Position numbers and translations under genes: made by a program. A stretch of DNA of 64,000 nucleotides from contig URKQ01000014.1 in NCBI GenBank assembly GCA_900548455.1, positions 1-64,000 of the forward strand, in the 5' to 3' direction. The notes beneath the pieces are model-generated. The model was not told the DNA's origin and did no database searches. It saw only the letters and a program-made list of their open reading frames with translations. Each line of letters begins with the position of its first letter. Position 1 is the stretch's first letter. The DNA comes from an uncultured Clostridium sp. (GTDB taxonomy: Bacteria; Bacillota; Clostridia; Clostridiales; Clostridiaceae). Below are positions 53,191-61,597 of the stretch, in pieces.

Positions 53191-54423
53191 CTATTCAATC
53201 TCATTTAAAAACTCATTTACTCCATTATATTGATTATTTTTTAATAATATTGAGGATAATATATTTTTGTTAATAGTGATTAAGGTATAAATATTTTTAA
53301 AAATACAATTTTGTAATATTAATTTTTCATCATACTTTTTTAATATAACTTCATTACAGTTATAAAAAAAGCAATTGCTAATTTCACAACTTCCAATTAT
53401 ATTTAATGTAGCTCCACCATTAATATTTTTAAAAACACAATTATTTATTATAGTATTTTGGGTATTTTTCCCCCATAAAGAAATTCCTCTCCTTGTAACA
53501 TTATCAATTTCTATATTTTCTAAATGACATTCACATCCTCCTAATACAGAAAACTTAATTCCATCTCTAAAGAAACAATTTTCATTATTTGTTATTTGTA
53601 TATTTAAAATTGTTACATCAGAAGAATTAATCATTATTGCCACATCATTTTTTTCATTTACTTTAGGTAAAAGTCGACAATTTTTACTACCTATAATCAT
53701 TATTTTTTTATTTATTTCTATATTTCCATAAAATAAATCACCATTCATATAAATTATATTTCCATTACCTATATTAGGTAAGATATTTCTCAATTCATCG
53801 TCATTATTAACATAATAAGAATAAGTATCAATTTTATTGATATTGCCACATAAAATTCTTCCATAATTATTTTTAATAGTAATCTCTTGAAGTCGTTTTA
53901 TCAAACTTTTATCTTTTTCATCATAACTATGTATATTTATAAAAATACTTTCCTTTGTTGATATCATTACATTGTCCCTAATATTACTACATTCACTTAT
54001 ACTTTCAGGGCTATCTATCATCACTGCTATAGAACATCCCTGGAAACAATTATTTTCTATAGTATCTATATAATTATCATTAACTGTAACTGCTGTTTTA
54101 TAATTCAAAAATGTACATTCTTTAAGAATAATATGGGATCTAGCACCCTTGTCCATAAAAATCGTGGTTAATTTATTTCTTGAATAAAAAGTGCACTTAT
54201 TAAATTCTACTACCACGTCTTTTTTTATATATAACATGGCCCCCTTAAATATCACATTATTAAAACTACAATTAGCATAAATATTTATTTCATCCATAAT
54301 TATAAAATTATTACCTACTACATCTATTTCACTATCTAAGATAATGTTTTTGTGACTATTCAAAGTTTTATTTTCAACATAACTAACACCATCTTTATTA
54401 ACGTCACTGAAACTTGAATTCAT
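53191..54423 (-). CDS. Leaderless right-handed beta-helix protein
   Basis: A 410-residue protein with no signal peptide. It consists of short repeating blocks of about 20-25 residues with alternating hydrophobic strands, Asn/Asp turns and frequent cysteines (NNCFQGCSIAVMIDS, IIGSKNCRLLPKV, IIGSYCEIS-like turns, IINNCVFKNINGGATLNIIG), the pattern of a parallel beta-helix (NosD/pectate-lyase-like). No polysaccharide-lyase catalytic residues are evident. It is upstream of the 1139-aa gene on the same strand, separated by the sigma-K promoter. It is divergent from the five-gene plus-strand set. It is probably structural; the function is unknown. Confidence 0.8.
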   Translation of the reverse strand: MNSSFSDVNKDGVSYVENKTLNSHKNIILDSEIDVVGNNFIIMDEINIYANCSFNNVIFKGAMLYIKKDVVVEFNKCTFYSRNKLTTIFMDKGARSHIILKECTFLNYKTAVTVNDNYIDTIENNCFQGCSIAVMIDSPESISECSNIRDNVMISTKESIFINIHSYDEKDKSLIKRLQEITIKNNYGRILCGNINKIDTYSYYVNNDDELRNILPNIGNGNIIYMNGDLFYGNIEINKKIMIIGSKNCRLLPKVNEKNDVAIMINSSDVTILNIQITNNENCFFRDGIKFSVLGGCECHLENIEIDNVTRRGISLWGKNTQNTIINNCVFKNINGGATLNIIGSCEISNCFFYNCNEVILKKYDEKLILQNCIFKNIYTLITINKNILSSILLKNNQYNGVNEFLNEIE

Positions 54424-54466
54424 AAAATATCACCTTTGCTTCTATTGTTATTTAATAATACTTCAA

Positions 54467-54493
54467 TATTATATATGTAAAGCTATTTAAAGT
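54467..54493 (-). promoter_or_regulatory. Near-consensus sigma-K-like promoter of the beta-helix gene
   Basis: AC (54492-54493) is followed after 16 bp by TATATAATA (54467-54475), one mismatch from CATAnnnTA. No sigma-A -35 box is found at 17 bp from the embedded TATAAT. Confidence 0.4.
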
Positions 54494-54506
54494 TATTACC
54501 TTTAAA
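54486..54506. repeat. Inverted repeat midway between the divergent gene sets
   Basis: TTTAAAG-N7-CTTTAAA is perfect and lies within 5 bp of the midpoint of the 137-bp divergent gap. It is a candidate shared operator. Confidence 0.5.
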
Positions 54507-54560
54507 TATTAAGCACAAAACTTATTACCTTATAATAATATATTATGAGGTGATTATATT

Positions 54561-55370
54561 TTGAGAAATTTAATTTTAAACAACTGTACCATAGAAAAAC
54601 CACTTTCCATTACAACTGATAGAAGTGTTTCTATAGAAAGTATAAATAGTGACTTTAATTTGATTTACTTTGGAAATGGTTCAATTATGCAGCAGAGAAT
54701 AATAGAATTAAATAAAAATTATACTAGAGATATTCTTATATCGACCTCAACGGTAATAAGAATAATGGATTATTGTGAATGCAATAAAATTATTTTAAAT
54801 CCTCCAGAGGACTCCAGTATATACTTTGTTGGTGATATATCAAAAATTAAAATTATAGAAGTAAAAAACTATTGTAATATTATTTCTAACTTCACTGAAA
54901 ATTTCTCGAATTTAAATTATCCTCAAATTAATATTATTATTGAAGAATTGAATGAATTAAAAAACATTTCTTTTACAGGTTCTTTTGCACAATCAAATCT
55001 ATCAATATCTTCATATACTAATATAGAACTCAATGGAACCTTTAATTGTATTACAATTCCCGCTAATGTTATTCCTATTCCAATAACATTAACTTCAAAT
55101 ACAAAAATTAAAAGTATTGATTTAAATTCCAATGCGTTAATAACTTCCTCCAATGAATTATTTACAAAGCTTAAAGATCCTTTCATAACACCAGGAAACG
55201 GCCATGATAAACTTGCTTTAATAAAATCATCTTATATAACTGGGTTTACTAATGGAGAAGGATTAATTAAGTTTAAAACAGGAGAAGTTGGGACCTACAA
55301 AATAACAGTGTCTCTTTTATTAAATAATGAGGATATCATAATTGATTCTAAAAATATAATTATAGAATAA
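54561..55370 (+). CDS. Leaderless beta-rich protein (269 aa), cluster gene
   Basis: I do not recognise a named family. Residues 1-180 look like a beta-solenoid (NLILNNCTIEKPLSITTDRSVSIESINSDFNLIYFGNG, repeated SI/TI strands and Asn turns). The last 70 resemble a small Ig-like domain (ALIKSSYITGFTNGEGLIKFKTGEVGTYKITVSLLL). There is no signal peptide. It starts at TTG with GAGGTGAT six bases upstream. It is the first of five same-strand genes and faces the beta-helix gene across a 137-bp gap. Confidence 0.75.
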   Translation: MRNLILNNCTIEKPLSITTDRSVSIESINSDFNLIYFGNGSIMQQRIIELNKNYTRDILISTSTVIRIMDYCECNKIILNPPEDSSIYFVGDISKIKIIEVKNYCNIISNFTENFSNLNYPQINIIIEELNELKNISFTGSFAQSNLSISSYTNIELNGTFNCITIPANVIPIPITLTSNTKIKSIDLNSNALITSSNELFTKLKDPFITPGNGHDKLALIKSSYITGFTNGEGLIKFKTGEVGTYKITVSLLLNNEDIIIDSKNIIIE

Positions 55371-55427
55371 ATACTTAGTCATTTTTTAAAATTATGATTA
55401 AGAAATTATTTATAAGGAGACTTATTT

Positions 55428-56072
55428 ATGGCTGTTAATATTAAAACCTTAACTTTTGAAAAACCAACCTTTACAGGTTCTGGAGATACAGCTGAAATTA
55501 CTTCTATTCCTATAGTCGTTGGAGCTTTTGATAACGATCTTGACAACGCTGCAGTTACAAAAGTATTTCAAAAATTCAACAGCGGAACTGGAGCTTTTGA
55601 AAATATAACTGGTGCAACACTTACTGTTGGTGCAACAGATAAAAAAACTAATGCAACTATTAACTTTTCAACTGCTCTAGTTGCTACTACTACAATTTTA
55701 GTAAGACTCTATGAAACTGATTTAGATACTCCTACTGATACAAATGATACTTCCTTTGTAATTAGAGATTTATATACTGATTTTACAAGTGGAGATTCTG
55801 CTGAACAAGTTCCACTACAATTAACTTCAACAGCTGGTAACTATAAAGTTAATATGTCTCAAATAGATGAAACTGCTCCTGCTACTGCTCTTAATTCTGC
55901 AACTTTTAGTTCTGCAAAACCTCCAGTAACTGCTACTATTTCAGTTTTAACTGATTATGTATCTATTTTACCAGGTACTGTAATTAAAGTTTCAATTACT
56001 GATGCTACAGATGCGGATAGTGCTAATTTTACTGGAAGTATAAGAAGTTCATTAAAAATTGTAAGTGCTTAG
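55428..56072 (+). CDS. Leaderless Ala/Thr-rich beta-sandwich protein (214 aa), cluster gene
   Basis: A 214-residue unrecognised protein made of two beta-sandwich-like halves. It is much richer in Ala and Thr than its neighbours and contains no Cys or Trp. Segments such as GATLTVGATDKKTNATINFSTALVATTTILVRLYE suggest tightly packed strands, and the C-terminus reads IRSSLKIVSA. It has no signal peptide. AAGGAG is well spaced before ATG. Together with a hairpin right after the stop (56091-56112), this suggests higher expression than the flanking genes; it may be the main subunit of an assembly. That last point is inference. Confidence 0.75.
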   Translation: MAVNIKTLTFEKPTFTGSGDTAEITSIPIVVGAFDNDLDNAAVTKVFQKFNSGTGAFENITGATLTVGATDKKTNATINFSTALVATTTILVRLYETDLDTPTDTNDTSFVIRDLYTDFTSGDSAEQVPLQLTSTAGNYKVNMSQIDETAPATALNSATFSSAKPPVTATISVLTDYVSILPGTVIKVSITDATDADSANFTGSIRSSLKIVSA

Positions 56073-56090
56073 ATTACAAATATTACACTG

Positions 56091-56112
56091 GACCTAGGTG
56101 TATACCTAGGTT
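56091..56112 (+). terminator. Hairpin after the 214-aa gene
   Basis: Two copies of the self-complementary ACCTAGGT flank GTAT (56092-56111) and form an 8-bp stem followed by TCTTTAA. It is a weak terminator or 3'-end stabiliser inside the plus-strand gene set. Confidence 0.6.
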
Positions 56113-56138
56113 CTTTAACTGTAAAGGGAGATAAAAAA

Positions 56139-56696
56139 ATGAATAATGTAGCTTTAAATATTTTAACCGCCTCTATAGAACAGGTTATATTTACTGCAAC
56201 TGAAAGTGGTGTTCCTGTTACCTCTCTAAATAAAAATTCTATTAAATTTCTCGTAAATAATTCTTCTTTTGAAGATTATACTCTATCAAATAACTTAAAC
56301 GAATATACGTTAAATATGAATACTTCCCTAGATTACTACGACGTTGCATTACTTTATATTAAAGATATAACTATTGTCTCTGATATGTATATAATTTATT
56401 TTCATCAAATGTTCTATCAAGGAGAGTGTATTAACTTATTGCCTACTCTACCTATAGATGAAAATGAAGATGTAAAACTAATAACCGATTTAATAAAAAC
56501 AAATGATATTGATTTAAATAATATAAGTGGCAGTACATCCTTTCTAAGTGGTGTTGGAAGTGATTCTTCCTTTACCATGGCTAGTTCTGGACATATTAAT
56601 GTAGATATACCTATTCAAATTTATCTAAAAAACAAAAACAATGTTAATGTGCCAAATTCAGATTATATAATAAATGTGAAAATAGATAAAATATAA
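56139..56696 (+). CDS. Leaderless beta-rich protein (185 aa), cluster gene
   Basis: A 185-residue unrecognised protein with a beta-rich N-terminal half (IEQVIFTATESGVPVTSLNKNSIKFLVNN), a central FHQMFYQGEC segment, and a Ser/Gly-rich SGSTSFLSGVGSDSSFTMASSGH stretch before the final strands IPIQIYLKNKNNVNVPNSDYIINVKIDKI. The C-terminal pattern resembles that of the 212-aa and 214-aa neighbours, suggesting related domains. It has no signal peptide. It follows a GGGAGA ribosome site. Confidence 0.72.
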   Translation: MNNVALNILTASIEQVIFTATESGVPVTSLNKNSIKFLVNNSSFEDYTLSNNLNEYTLNMNTSLDYYDVALLYIKDITIVSDMYIIYFHQMFYQGECINLLPTLPIDENEDVKLITDLIKTNDIDLNNISGSTSFLSGVGSDSSFTMASSGHINVDIPIQIYLKNKNNVNVPNSDYIINVKIDKI

Positions 56697-56727
56697 TATT
56701 CAAGTCTATTTTATCTTAGGAGGCTCT

Positions 56728-57366
56728 ATGTCGGAAATTAATCTGTTTTCTAAAAAAGTCAATTTTATTATTGAAAATAATGTAATTTTAATAAACTTAC
56801 TTGAAATAACTTATAGTGAACTTGCTTTTCCTCCTAATATAGATGATATTAATGTAAAACTATTTGATTATAACAATCTGCAGTTTATAGATTATGGAGA
56901 TGTAAGTGGTAAGTTTTATACAATAGAAAATTCATCTTCTATATCTTGTGTAATAAAATTTAAATCTTCTAAAGAATTAGCTTCTAATAGTTTAATACTA
57001 ATTCACTTAGAAAAGGCACTTAAAAATGAAGGTATAATATCTATTGGCTCAATGTTTTTATCTTTAGAAGATGAATTTAACCACGGATTAATTCAAAATG
57101 ATATGTATATTACAGCGCCACACGATCCTGGTAACTATTTTTTACAGTTATACCAAGTAAACGAGGATAATATTACATCTGAAAATATTTATTCTAATAT
57201 AATTAATGTATCTAACCCTATTAAAAATGCTGAAGTACCTTCTCCACCTTTTATAGATGCAAAAACTTCTACTTCTGTATCATCCTTAATTCTAAACGCC
57301 AAAGATAAGAATAATTCTCTAATTAATGCAGATTTTATTACTATCTTAAGGGTTAAAATAGTATAA
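56728..57366 (+). CDS. Leaderless beta-rich protein (212 aa), cluster gene
   Basis: A 212-residue unrecognised protein with mostly predicted beta strands (KVNFIIENNVILINLLEITYSE, CVIKFKSSKELASNSLILIHLEKAL). The end, ASTSVSSLILNAKDKNNSLINADFITILRVKIV in outline, matches the layout of the 185-aa neighbour (a short strand, a Lys/Asn turn, then ADF/SDY and I-VKI), consistent with paralogy. It lacks a signal peptide. AGGAGG seven bases before ATG and the 31-bp gap from the previous gene indicate co-transcription. Confidence 0.72.
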   Translation: MSEINLFSKKVNFIIENNVILINLLEITYSELAFPPNIDDINVKLFDYNNLQFIDYGDVSGKFYTIENSSSISCVIKFKSSKELASNSLILIHLEKALKNEGIISIGSMFLSLEDEFNHGLIQNDMYITAPHDPGNYFLQLYQVNEDNITSENIYSNIINVSNPIKNAEVPSPPFIDAKTSTSVSSLILNAKDKNNSLINADFITILRVKIV

Positions 57367-57400
57367 ACTTCAATCTTGCACTTTATTATGAGGTGATAAA

Positions 57401-58384
57401 ATGATTAAAAACCCTAACTTTGTAAAAAGAGTAGTTTATAAAGTAAATATGGTTGTTATCTACTTCGATTCCCCAATGATGCGATATGGTTACAATGGTT
57501 ATCTTGTTCCACATAATTATGCATTAATGGAATTAGATCCTTTAACAAATAACCTAATTTCAAAATATATACCCTCTTCAAATAACACTGGAGTAAAAGA
57601 AATTTATATAGGTTATACCGTTAAATTCACTTTTTTTAATAATGATTTTTATCTTAAAAAAGATATTTTGCTTTCCGCTGGATACATTAATTTAAAATCT
57701 GTTTTATATATAACCTCTACTGATAATAGAGTAAATGATTTTTGCACAAAAACTGCTTTAGGTAATGAAGCTACCGACATAAACATTTCTGAAGGTACAG
57801 CTAATAAATTAAATAACAGTACTCTCCTTTATTCTTGTAATCAAAACAATAGTTTTTCTCCAGATGTGTATTCTTCTGACTTCTACGTTATTGCTGGCAC
57901 AGAAAAAATATACCCTATAGACGTTATATATGATTATACTAATGGTTGTAATATAACCTTGCTTTTTAGTTCCAACGCTTTATCCTATGGCGGACAAATG
58001 ACCTTGTTTACAATTCATTCTCCTAAAACTAAAGATGTTTTTGACTGTCCTATACTAGGAGATAAATTCTTAGTTTTCCAAGACACTGATACAATCATAC
58101 TTCCTCCAGGACAAGTTATTCCATATTCTTCATCACCAATAGAAAAGAATTTCATAATTTATATATCTAAAAATGTTCCTTATAGAACTTACGGATATAC
58201 AAATAGAGTTACTATTACTGGATGGATTAAAGTCTATGAAGTATCTAATGAAAATCTTGATGTAGGACAACAGCTAATATTTACAAATTTGAAGGTAAAT
58301 AAATCTATGGAAATACATTGTAAAAACGGTGATATAGTACTAGATTCTTTAGACCTAACTTCACTATCAATATTTAGAAATTAA
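57401..58384 (+). CDS. Leaderless Ig-like protein (327 aa), related to the 1139-aa protein
   Basis: A 327-residue protein without a signal peptide. Its opening (NPNFVKRVVYKVNMVVIYFDSPM...NYALMELDP) follows the same strand-turn pattern as the SbsA-type units of the 1139-aa protein (IIMFDKQMDV...NYVMEYWD). Near residue 206, GGQMTLFTIHSPKTKDVFDCPI parallels SGQTISLRVVTSPKSTDIFNKLI of that protein. It is the last of the five plus-strand genes, with GAGGTGAT before ATG, and ends at a terminator. The role is probably structural, as for the rest of the cluster. Confidence 0.78.
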   Translation: MIKNPNFVKRVVYKVNMVVIYFDSPMMRYGYNGYLVPHNYALMELDPLTNNLISKYIPSSNNTGVKEIYIGYTVKFTFFNNDFYLKKDILLSAGYINLKSVLYITSTDNRVNDFCTKTALGNEATDINISEGTANKLNNSTLLYSCNQNNSFSPDVYSSDFYVIAGTEKIYPIDVIYDYTNGCNITLLFSSNALSYGGQMTLFTIHSPKTKDVFDCPILGDKFLVFQDTDTIILPPGQVIPYSSSPIEKNFIIYISKNVPYRTYGYTNRVTITGWIKVYEVSNENLDVGQQLIFTNLKVNKSMEIHCKNGDIVLDSLDLTSLSIFRN

Positions 58385-58418
58385 AAAGGATGTATCATAA
58401 AATTAGATACATCCTTTT
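58384..58418. terminator. Terminator between the cluster and malic enzyme
   Basis: A 13-bp stem AAAAGGATGTATC/GATACATCCTTTT, with A/T tracts, serves the two convergent transcripts. Confidence 0.92.
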
Positions 58419-58428
58419 ATATTTAAAA

Positions 58429-59604
58429 CTATATTCTTGATAAACCTTGTTCCTTTGCAATTCTCATAACTTCTTCTGCTACTCTATCAGCTACTCGTGT
58501 GTCAAAGGCCTTTGGAATTATATTGTCTTCTGTTAAGTCTTCATCAGCTATTAAACTTGCAAGGGCCCTTGCAGCTGCTAACTTCATTTCATCATTAATA
58601 GCCTTAGCTCTTACTGCTAATGCTCCCTTAAATATCCCTGGGAAAACCAGCACATTATTAATCTGATTAGGAAAATCAGAACGTCCTGTAGCTATAACTC
58701 TCGCTCCACCCGCTTTAGCTTCATCTGGCATAATTTCTGGTGTAGGATTTGCCATAGCAAAAATAATAGCATCTTTATTCATTTTAGAAATATCCTGTGC
58801 ATTTATCATATTAGGAGCTGAAACACCAATAAAAACATCTGCTCCAACTAACACTTCTTTTAAAGAACCTTTTTCCTTATTTTTATTTGTTATCTTTGCA
58901 ATTGCTTTGTGAGAATCATATAAGCAATTTCCTCCATCATATAGTGCACCTTCTCTATCACACATAATTACATTTTCTGCACCAGCTTTTAAAAGCAACT
59001 TACATATAGCTATCCCTGCTGACCCTGCTCCGTTTATAATAATCTTAACATCTTTAATATTTTTGTTTGTTAATTTAAGTGCATTGTAAAGTCCTGATAA
59101 AACAACCACTGCTGTACCATGTTGATCATCATGAAATACTGGGATATCAAGTTCCTTTTTTAATGTTTCTTCAATATAAAAACATTCTGGTGCCTTAATA
59201 TCCTCTAAATTAATCCCACCAAAAACTGGAGCAATCATCTTTACTGTTCTAATCACTTCATCTGGATCCTGTGTATCAAGACAGATAGGAAAAGCATCTA
59301 CTCCACCAAATTCTTTAAATAATAAAGATTTTCCTTCCATAACTGGAATGGCTGCTTCAGCTCCTATATTTCCAAGTCCTAGTACTGCTGTTCCATTAGA
59401 AACTACTGCCACAGTATTAGCTTTTATAGTTAGATCGTACGCCTTTGACTTATCCTTTGATATTTCAATACATGGCTGAGCTACTCCTGGGGTATAAGTT
59501 ACAGATAAATCATCCATTGAATTTACTTTAACCTTACCTACAACCTCAAGTTTCCCTCTATTTTCCTCATGAATCTTTAATGATTGTTCTCCATATGATG
59601 CCAT
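58429..59604 (-). CDS. NAD(P)-dependent malic enzyme (malate dehydrogenase, decarboxylating)
   Basis: A 391-residue short-form malic enzyme converting malate to pyruvate, CO2 and NAD(P)H. It has LSVTYTPGVAQPC (catalytic tyrosine), the metal-site FPICLDTQDPDE and IPVFHDDQHGTAVVVLSGL, a Rossmann motif IIINGAGSAGIAICKLL, and the late FPNQINNVLVFPGIFKGAL. It lacks the phosphotransacetylase extension of large MaeB proteins. Cofactor preference cannot be read from sequence. It is transcribed together with or close to nth. Confidence 0.95.
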   Translation of the reverse strand: MASYGEQSLKIHEENRGKLEVVGKVKVNSMDDLSVTYTPGVAQPCIEISKDKSKAYDLTIKANTVAVVSNGTAVLGLGNIGAEAAIPVMEGKSLLFKEFGGVDAFPICLDTQDPDEVIRTVKMIAPVFGGINLEDIKAPECFYIEETLKKELDIPVFHDDQHGTAVVVLSGLYNALKLTNKNIKDVKIIINGAGSAGIAICKLLLKAGAENVIMCDREGALYDGGNCLYDSHKAIAKITNKNKEKGSLKEVLVGADVFIGVSAPNMINAQDISKMNKDAIIFAMANPTPEIMPDEAKAGGARVIATGRSDFPNQINNVLVFPGIFKGALAVRAKAINDEMKLAAARALASLIADEDLTEDNIIPKAFDTRVADRVAEEVMRIAKEQGLSRI

Positions 59605-59645
59605 ATGTACTTCCCCCTTATATTATATATATTATTTACTACATC

Positions 59646-60272
59646 CTATTTATTATAATAATCACAATATGGTGCTATAGGACATTCTTCACATTTTGGT
59701 TTCCTAGCATCACATATTTTTCTTCCATGCCAAATAATATAGTGATGAGCATCACTCCACATATTCCTTGGTATATATTTCATTAGCTTTTGCTCCACTA
59801 TCTCTACATTATCCCCTTTTGCAAAACCTGTTCTATTAGATATTCTAAAAACATGAGTATCTACTGCAATTGCGGGTACTCCAAACGCATTAGATAAAAC
59901 AACATTTGCTGTTTTTCTTCCTACTCCAGGAAGCTCTATAAGTTCTTCCATAGTCTTCGGAACCTGACCATTATGTTTTTCAACAATTACTTTACATGCT
60001 CCAAGTATATTTTTACTCTTATTTTTATAAAATCCACAACTATGAATTTTTTCACCTAATTCTTCTTCACTTAAAGATAATATAGCTTCAGGCGTATTAT
60101 ACTCTTTATATAATTCCTTTGTAACAATATTTACTCTTTCATCTGTGCATTGAGCTGATAATATAGTTGAAATCAAAAGTTCAAAGGGACTATTAAATTC
60201 TAATCCGCAAGATGCTCCCCTATATGTTTCTTCCAAAATCTCAAGAATCTTTTTTCTCTTATCATTATTCAT
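59646..60272 (-). CDS. nth: Endonuclease III (DNA glycosylase/AP lyase)
   Basis: A 208-residue base-excision repair enzyme for oxidised pyrimidines. The helix-hairpin-helix LPGVGRKTANVVLSNAFG carries the catalytic lysine, VDTHVFRISNR carries the catalytic aspartate, and the C-terminal C-X6-C-X2-C-X5-C ([4Fe-4S]) is CDARKPKCEECPIAPYC. It is normal length. It is a second HhH-GPD repair gene in the window, distinct from the OGG-type protein at 3 kb. Confidence 0.97.
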   Translation of the reverse strand: MNNDKRKKILEILEETYRGASCGLEFNSPFELLISTILSAQCTDERVNIVTKELYKEYNTPEAILSLSEEELGEKIHSCGFYKNKSKNILGACKVIVEKHNGQVPKTMEELIELPGVGRKTANVVLSNAFGVPAIAVDTHVFRISNRTGFAKGDNVEIVEQKLMKYIPRNMWSDAHHYIIWHGRKICDARKPKCEECPIAPYCDYYNK

Positions 60273-60363
60273 TTATCTACCTCAAATTTATCTGAACTAG
60301 TTGTCTTTCATTATTTTCTATACCTACATGTACATTATAACAAATTCTCAAATAACATAAACT

Positions 60364-60819
60364 CTATTTAAGACTTTTTACCATCTTTATATATATCATA
60401 CCAACTGTCATTTTAGGTTCCATGAATTCTTCTCCTACTGAAGTATATCCTAATTTTTCATAAAAACTCTTTACATTTTTTCTTGCATTTAAAACAATTC
60501 CTTCACATCCCATTGTTTCAATAACTTCTTCTGCAAAACACATTATTTTCTTACCAATATTTTTTCCTCTAACTGATTGGTCAACTGCTACTTGTCTAAT
60601 ATGAACAGTATTATCATCAACTTTTGAAATTATAAGAGCTCCAACCACTTTTGAATTAAAAAATGCACAAACATGAAAATCATTTATCTCATGACTTAAA
60701 TCTTCATCATATATATTAAGCCCAGATGGAGCTCTAAACACCTCATGTCTTAACTTTAGTTCTGCCTCGTAATCTTCTGTTCCCCATTCAACCAATCTTA
60801 CGTTTATTTCCTCTATCAT
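60364..60819 (-). CDS. GNAT family N-acetyltransferase
   Basis: A 151-residue single-domain GNAT protein. The acetyl-CoA-binding motif VDQSVRGKNIGKKIMCFAEEVIE (about 80-100; R/Q-x-x-G-x-G/A) and the VLNARKNVKSFYEKLGYTSVGEEF end are typical of small YitI/ElaA-like acetyltransferases. The substrate is unknown. It appears monocistronic. Confidence 0.92.
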   Translation of the reverse strand: MIEEINVRLVEWGTEDYEAELKLRHEVFRAPSGLNIYDEDLSHEINDFHVCAFFNSKVVGALIISKVDDNTVHIRQVAVDQSVRGKNIGKKIMCFAEEVIETMGCEGIVLNARKNVKSFYEKLGYTSVGEEFMEPKMTVGMIYIKMVKSLK

Positions 60820-61023
60820 TTTTTTCTTCTCCTAATTAAATAGTATCTCTTCATTAGTAAAATTATATTATATATTTTTTAATCAATAATCTACATTTTT
60901 AGATTTTACCAACATATCAAATTTAAAGTCAATAAAAATATTTTATCAAAAATTATAGGCATATCATTCATATTAAATTTATTATAATAGTTACTCAATA
61001 TATTTACTATAACCAAAAAAGAA

Positions 61024-61048
61024 ACTTATAAAACGCATCTTTATAAGT
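61024..61048 (-). terminator. Terminator of the hemerythrin gene
   Basis: The 9-bp stem ACTTATAAA/TTTATAAGT is followed leftward by TTCTTTTTT. Confidence 0.88.
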
Positions 61049-61069
61049 CCCTTAAAATATCTTATTCTA

Positions 61070-61462
61070 TTATTCAACTCCAATAAACTTATCTTTTTTT
61101 AAAATATGTTCTATAAGCCATTCATTCACAAATTCTAGCATTTGCAATATAGTTTCTTCTTGATTTTCATCAATCTCCCTAAGATCTACATCTTCTAACT
61201 TTTGAACGAAATTATTATGATCTATTTTTTGAGTAAACATTCTTTTATATTTTATCTTCTCCATATAAGCTTCTTCAGTTGCGAAATGAAAAGATGTATA
61301 ATCCTTTAATTCCTCAATTAATTCCACTATTTTATCGTATTTATCTATAGCAAATTCATCTTTTAATAAATAATAGATTTTATCTGCAATTTCAAATAAA
61401 ACTTTATGTTGATTGTCTATTTCCTCAATCCCTGTAAAAAACTCTTCTTTCATCTCGTACAT
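61070..61462 (-). CDS. Bacteriohemerythrin
   Basis: A 130-residue four-helix diiron O2-binding protein. Iron ligands fit the family pattern: FTGIEEIDNQHKVLFEIADKIY (H), YTSFHFATEEAYMEKIKY (H-x3-E), IDHNNFVQKLEDVD (H) and EWLIEHILKKDKFIG (H-x4-D). In anaerobes such proteins are thought to sense or scavenge oxygen. The ATG at 61462 lies seven bases after GGGGGA. Earlier in-frame starts at 61486 and 61468 are less well spaced. Confidence 0.93.
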   Translation of the reverse strand: MYEMKEEFFTGIEEIDNQHKVLFEIADKIYYLLKDEFAIDKYDKIVELIEELKDYTSFHFATEEAYMEKIKYKRMFTQKIDHNNFVQKLEDVDLREIDENQEETILQMLEFVNEWLIEHILKKDKFIGVE

Positions 61463-61597
61463 ATACATTTCCCCCTCATTCTTCAATAATTACTATTATA
61501 TACTAATAATAATTATTTTCAACCTTTTTTCTACTTTTTCACATATAATTGTTTTGATAATATACTATTATATAAATAATATTATATTGAGGTAAAG

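Noticed and set aside
54500..54560. Sigma-E or sigma-K promoter for the plus-strand 269-aa gene
   Set aside because: A sigma-E-like AAATATT and a TATAATAAT are present, but spacing and the -10 match are wrong, so no promoter class is assigned.
49711..58384. Phage tail or secreted adhesin island
   Set aside because: No tape-measure, portal, holin, integrase, signal peptides, sortase signals or secretion genes are seen; the sigma-K-type promoter argues for sporulation instead.
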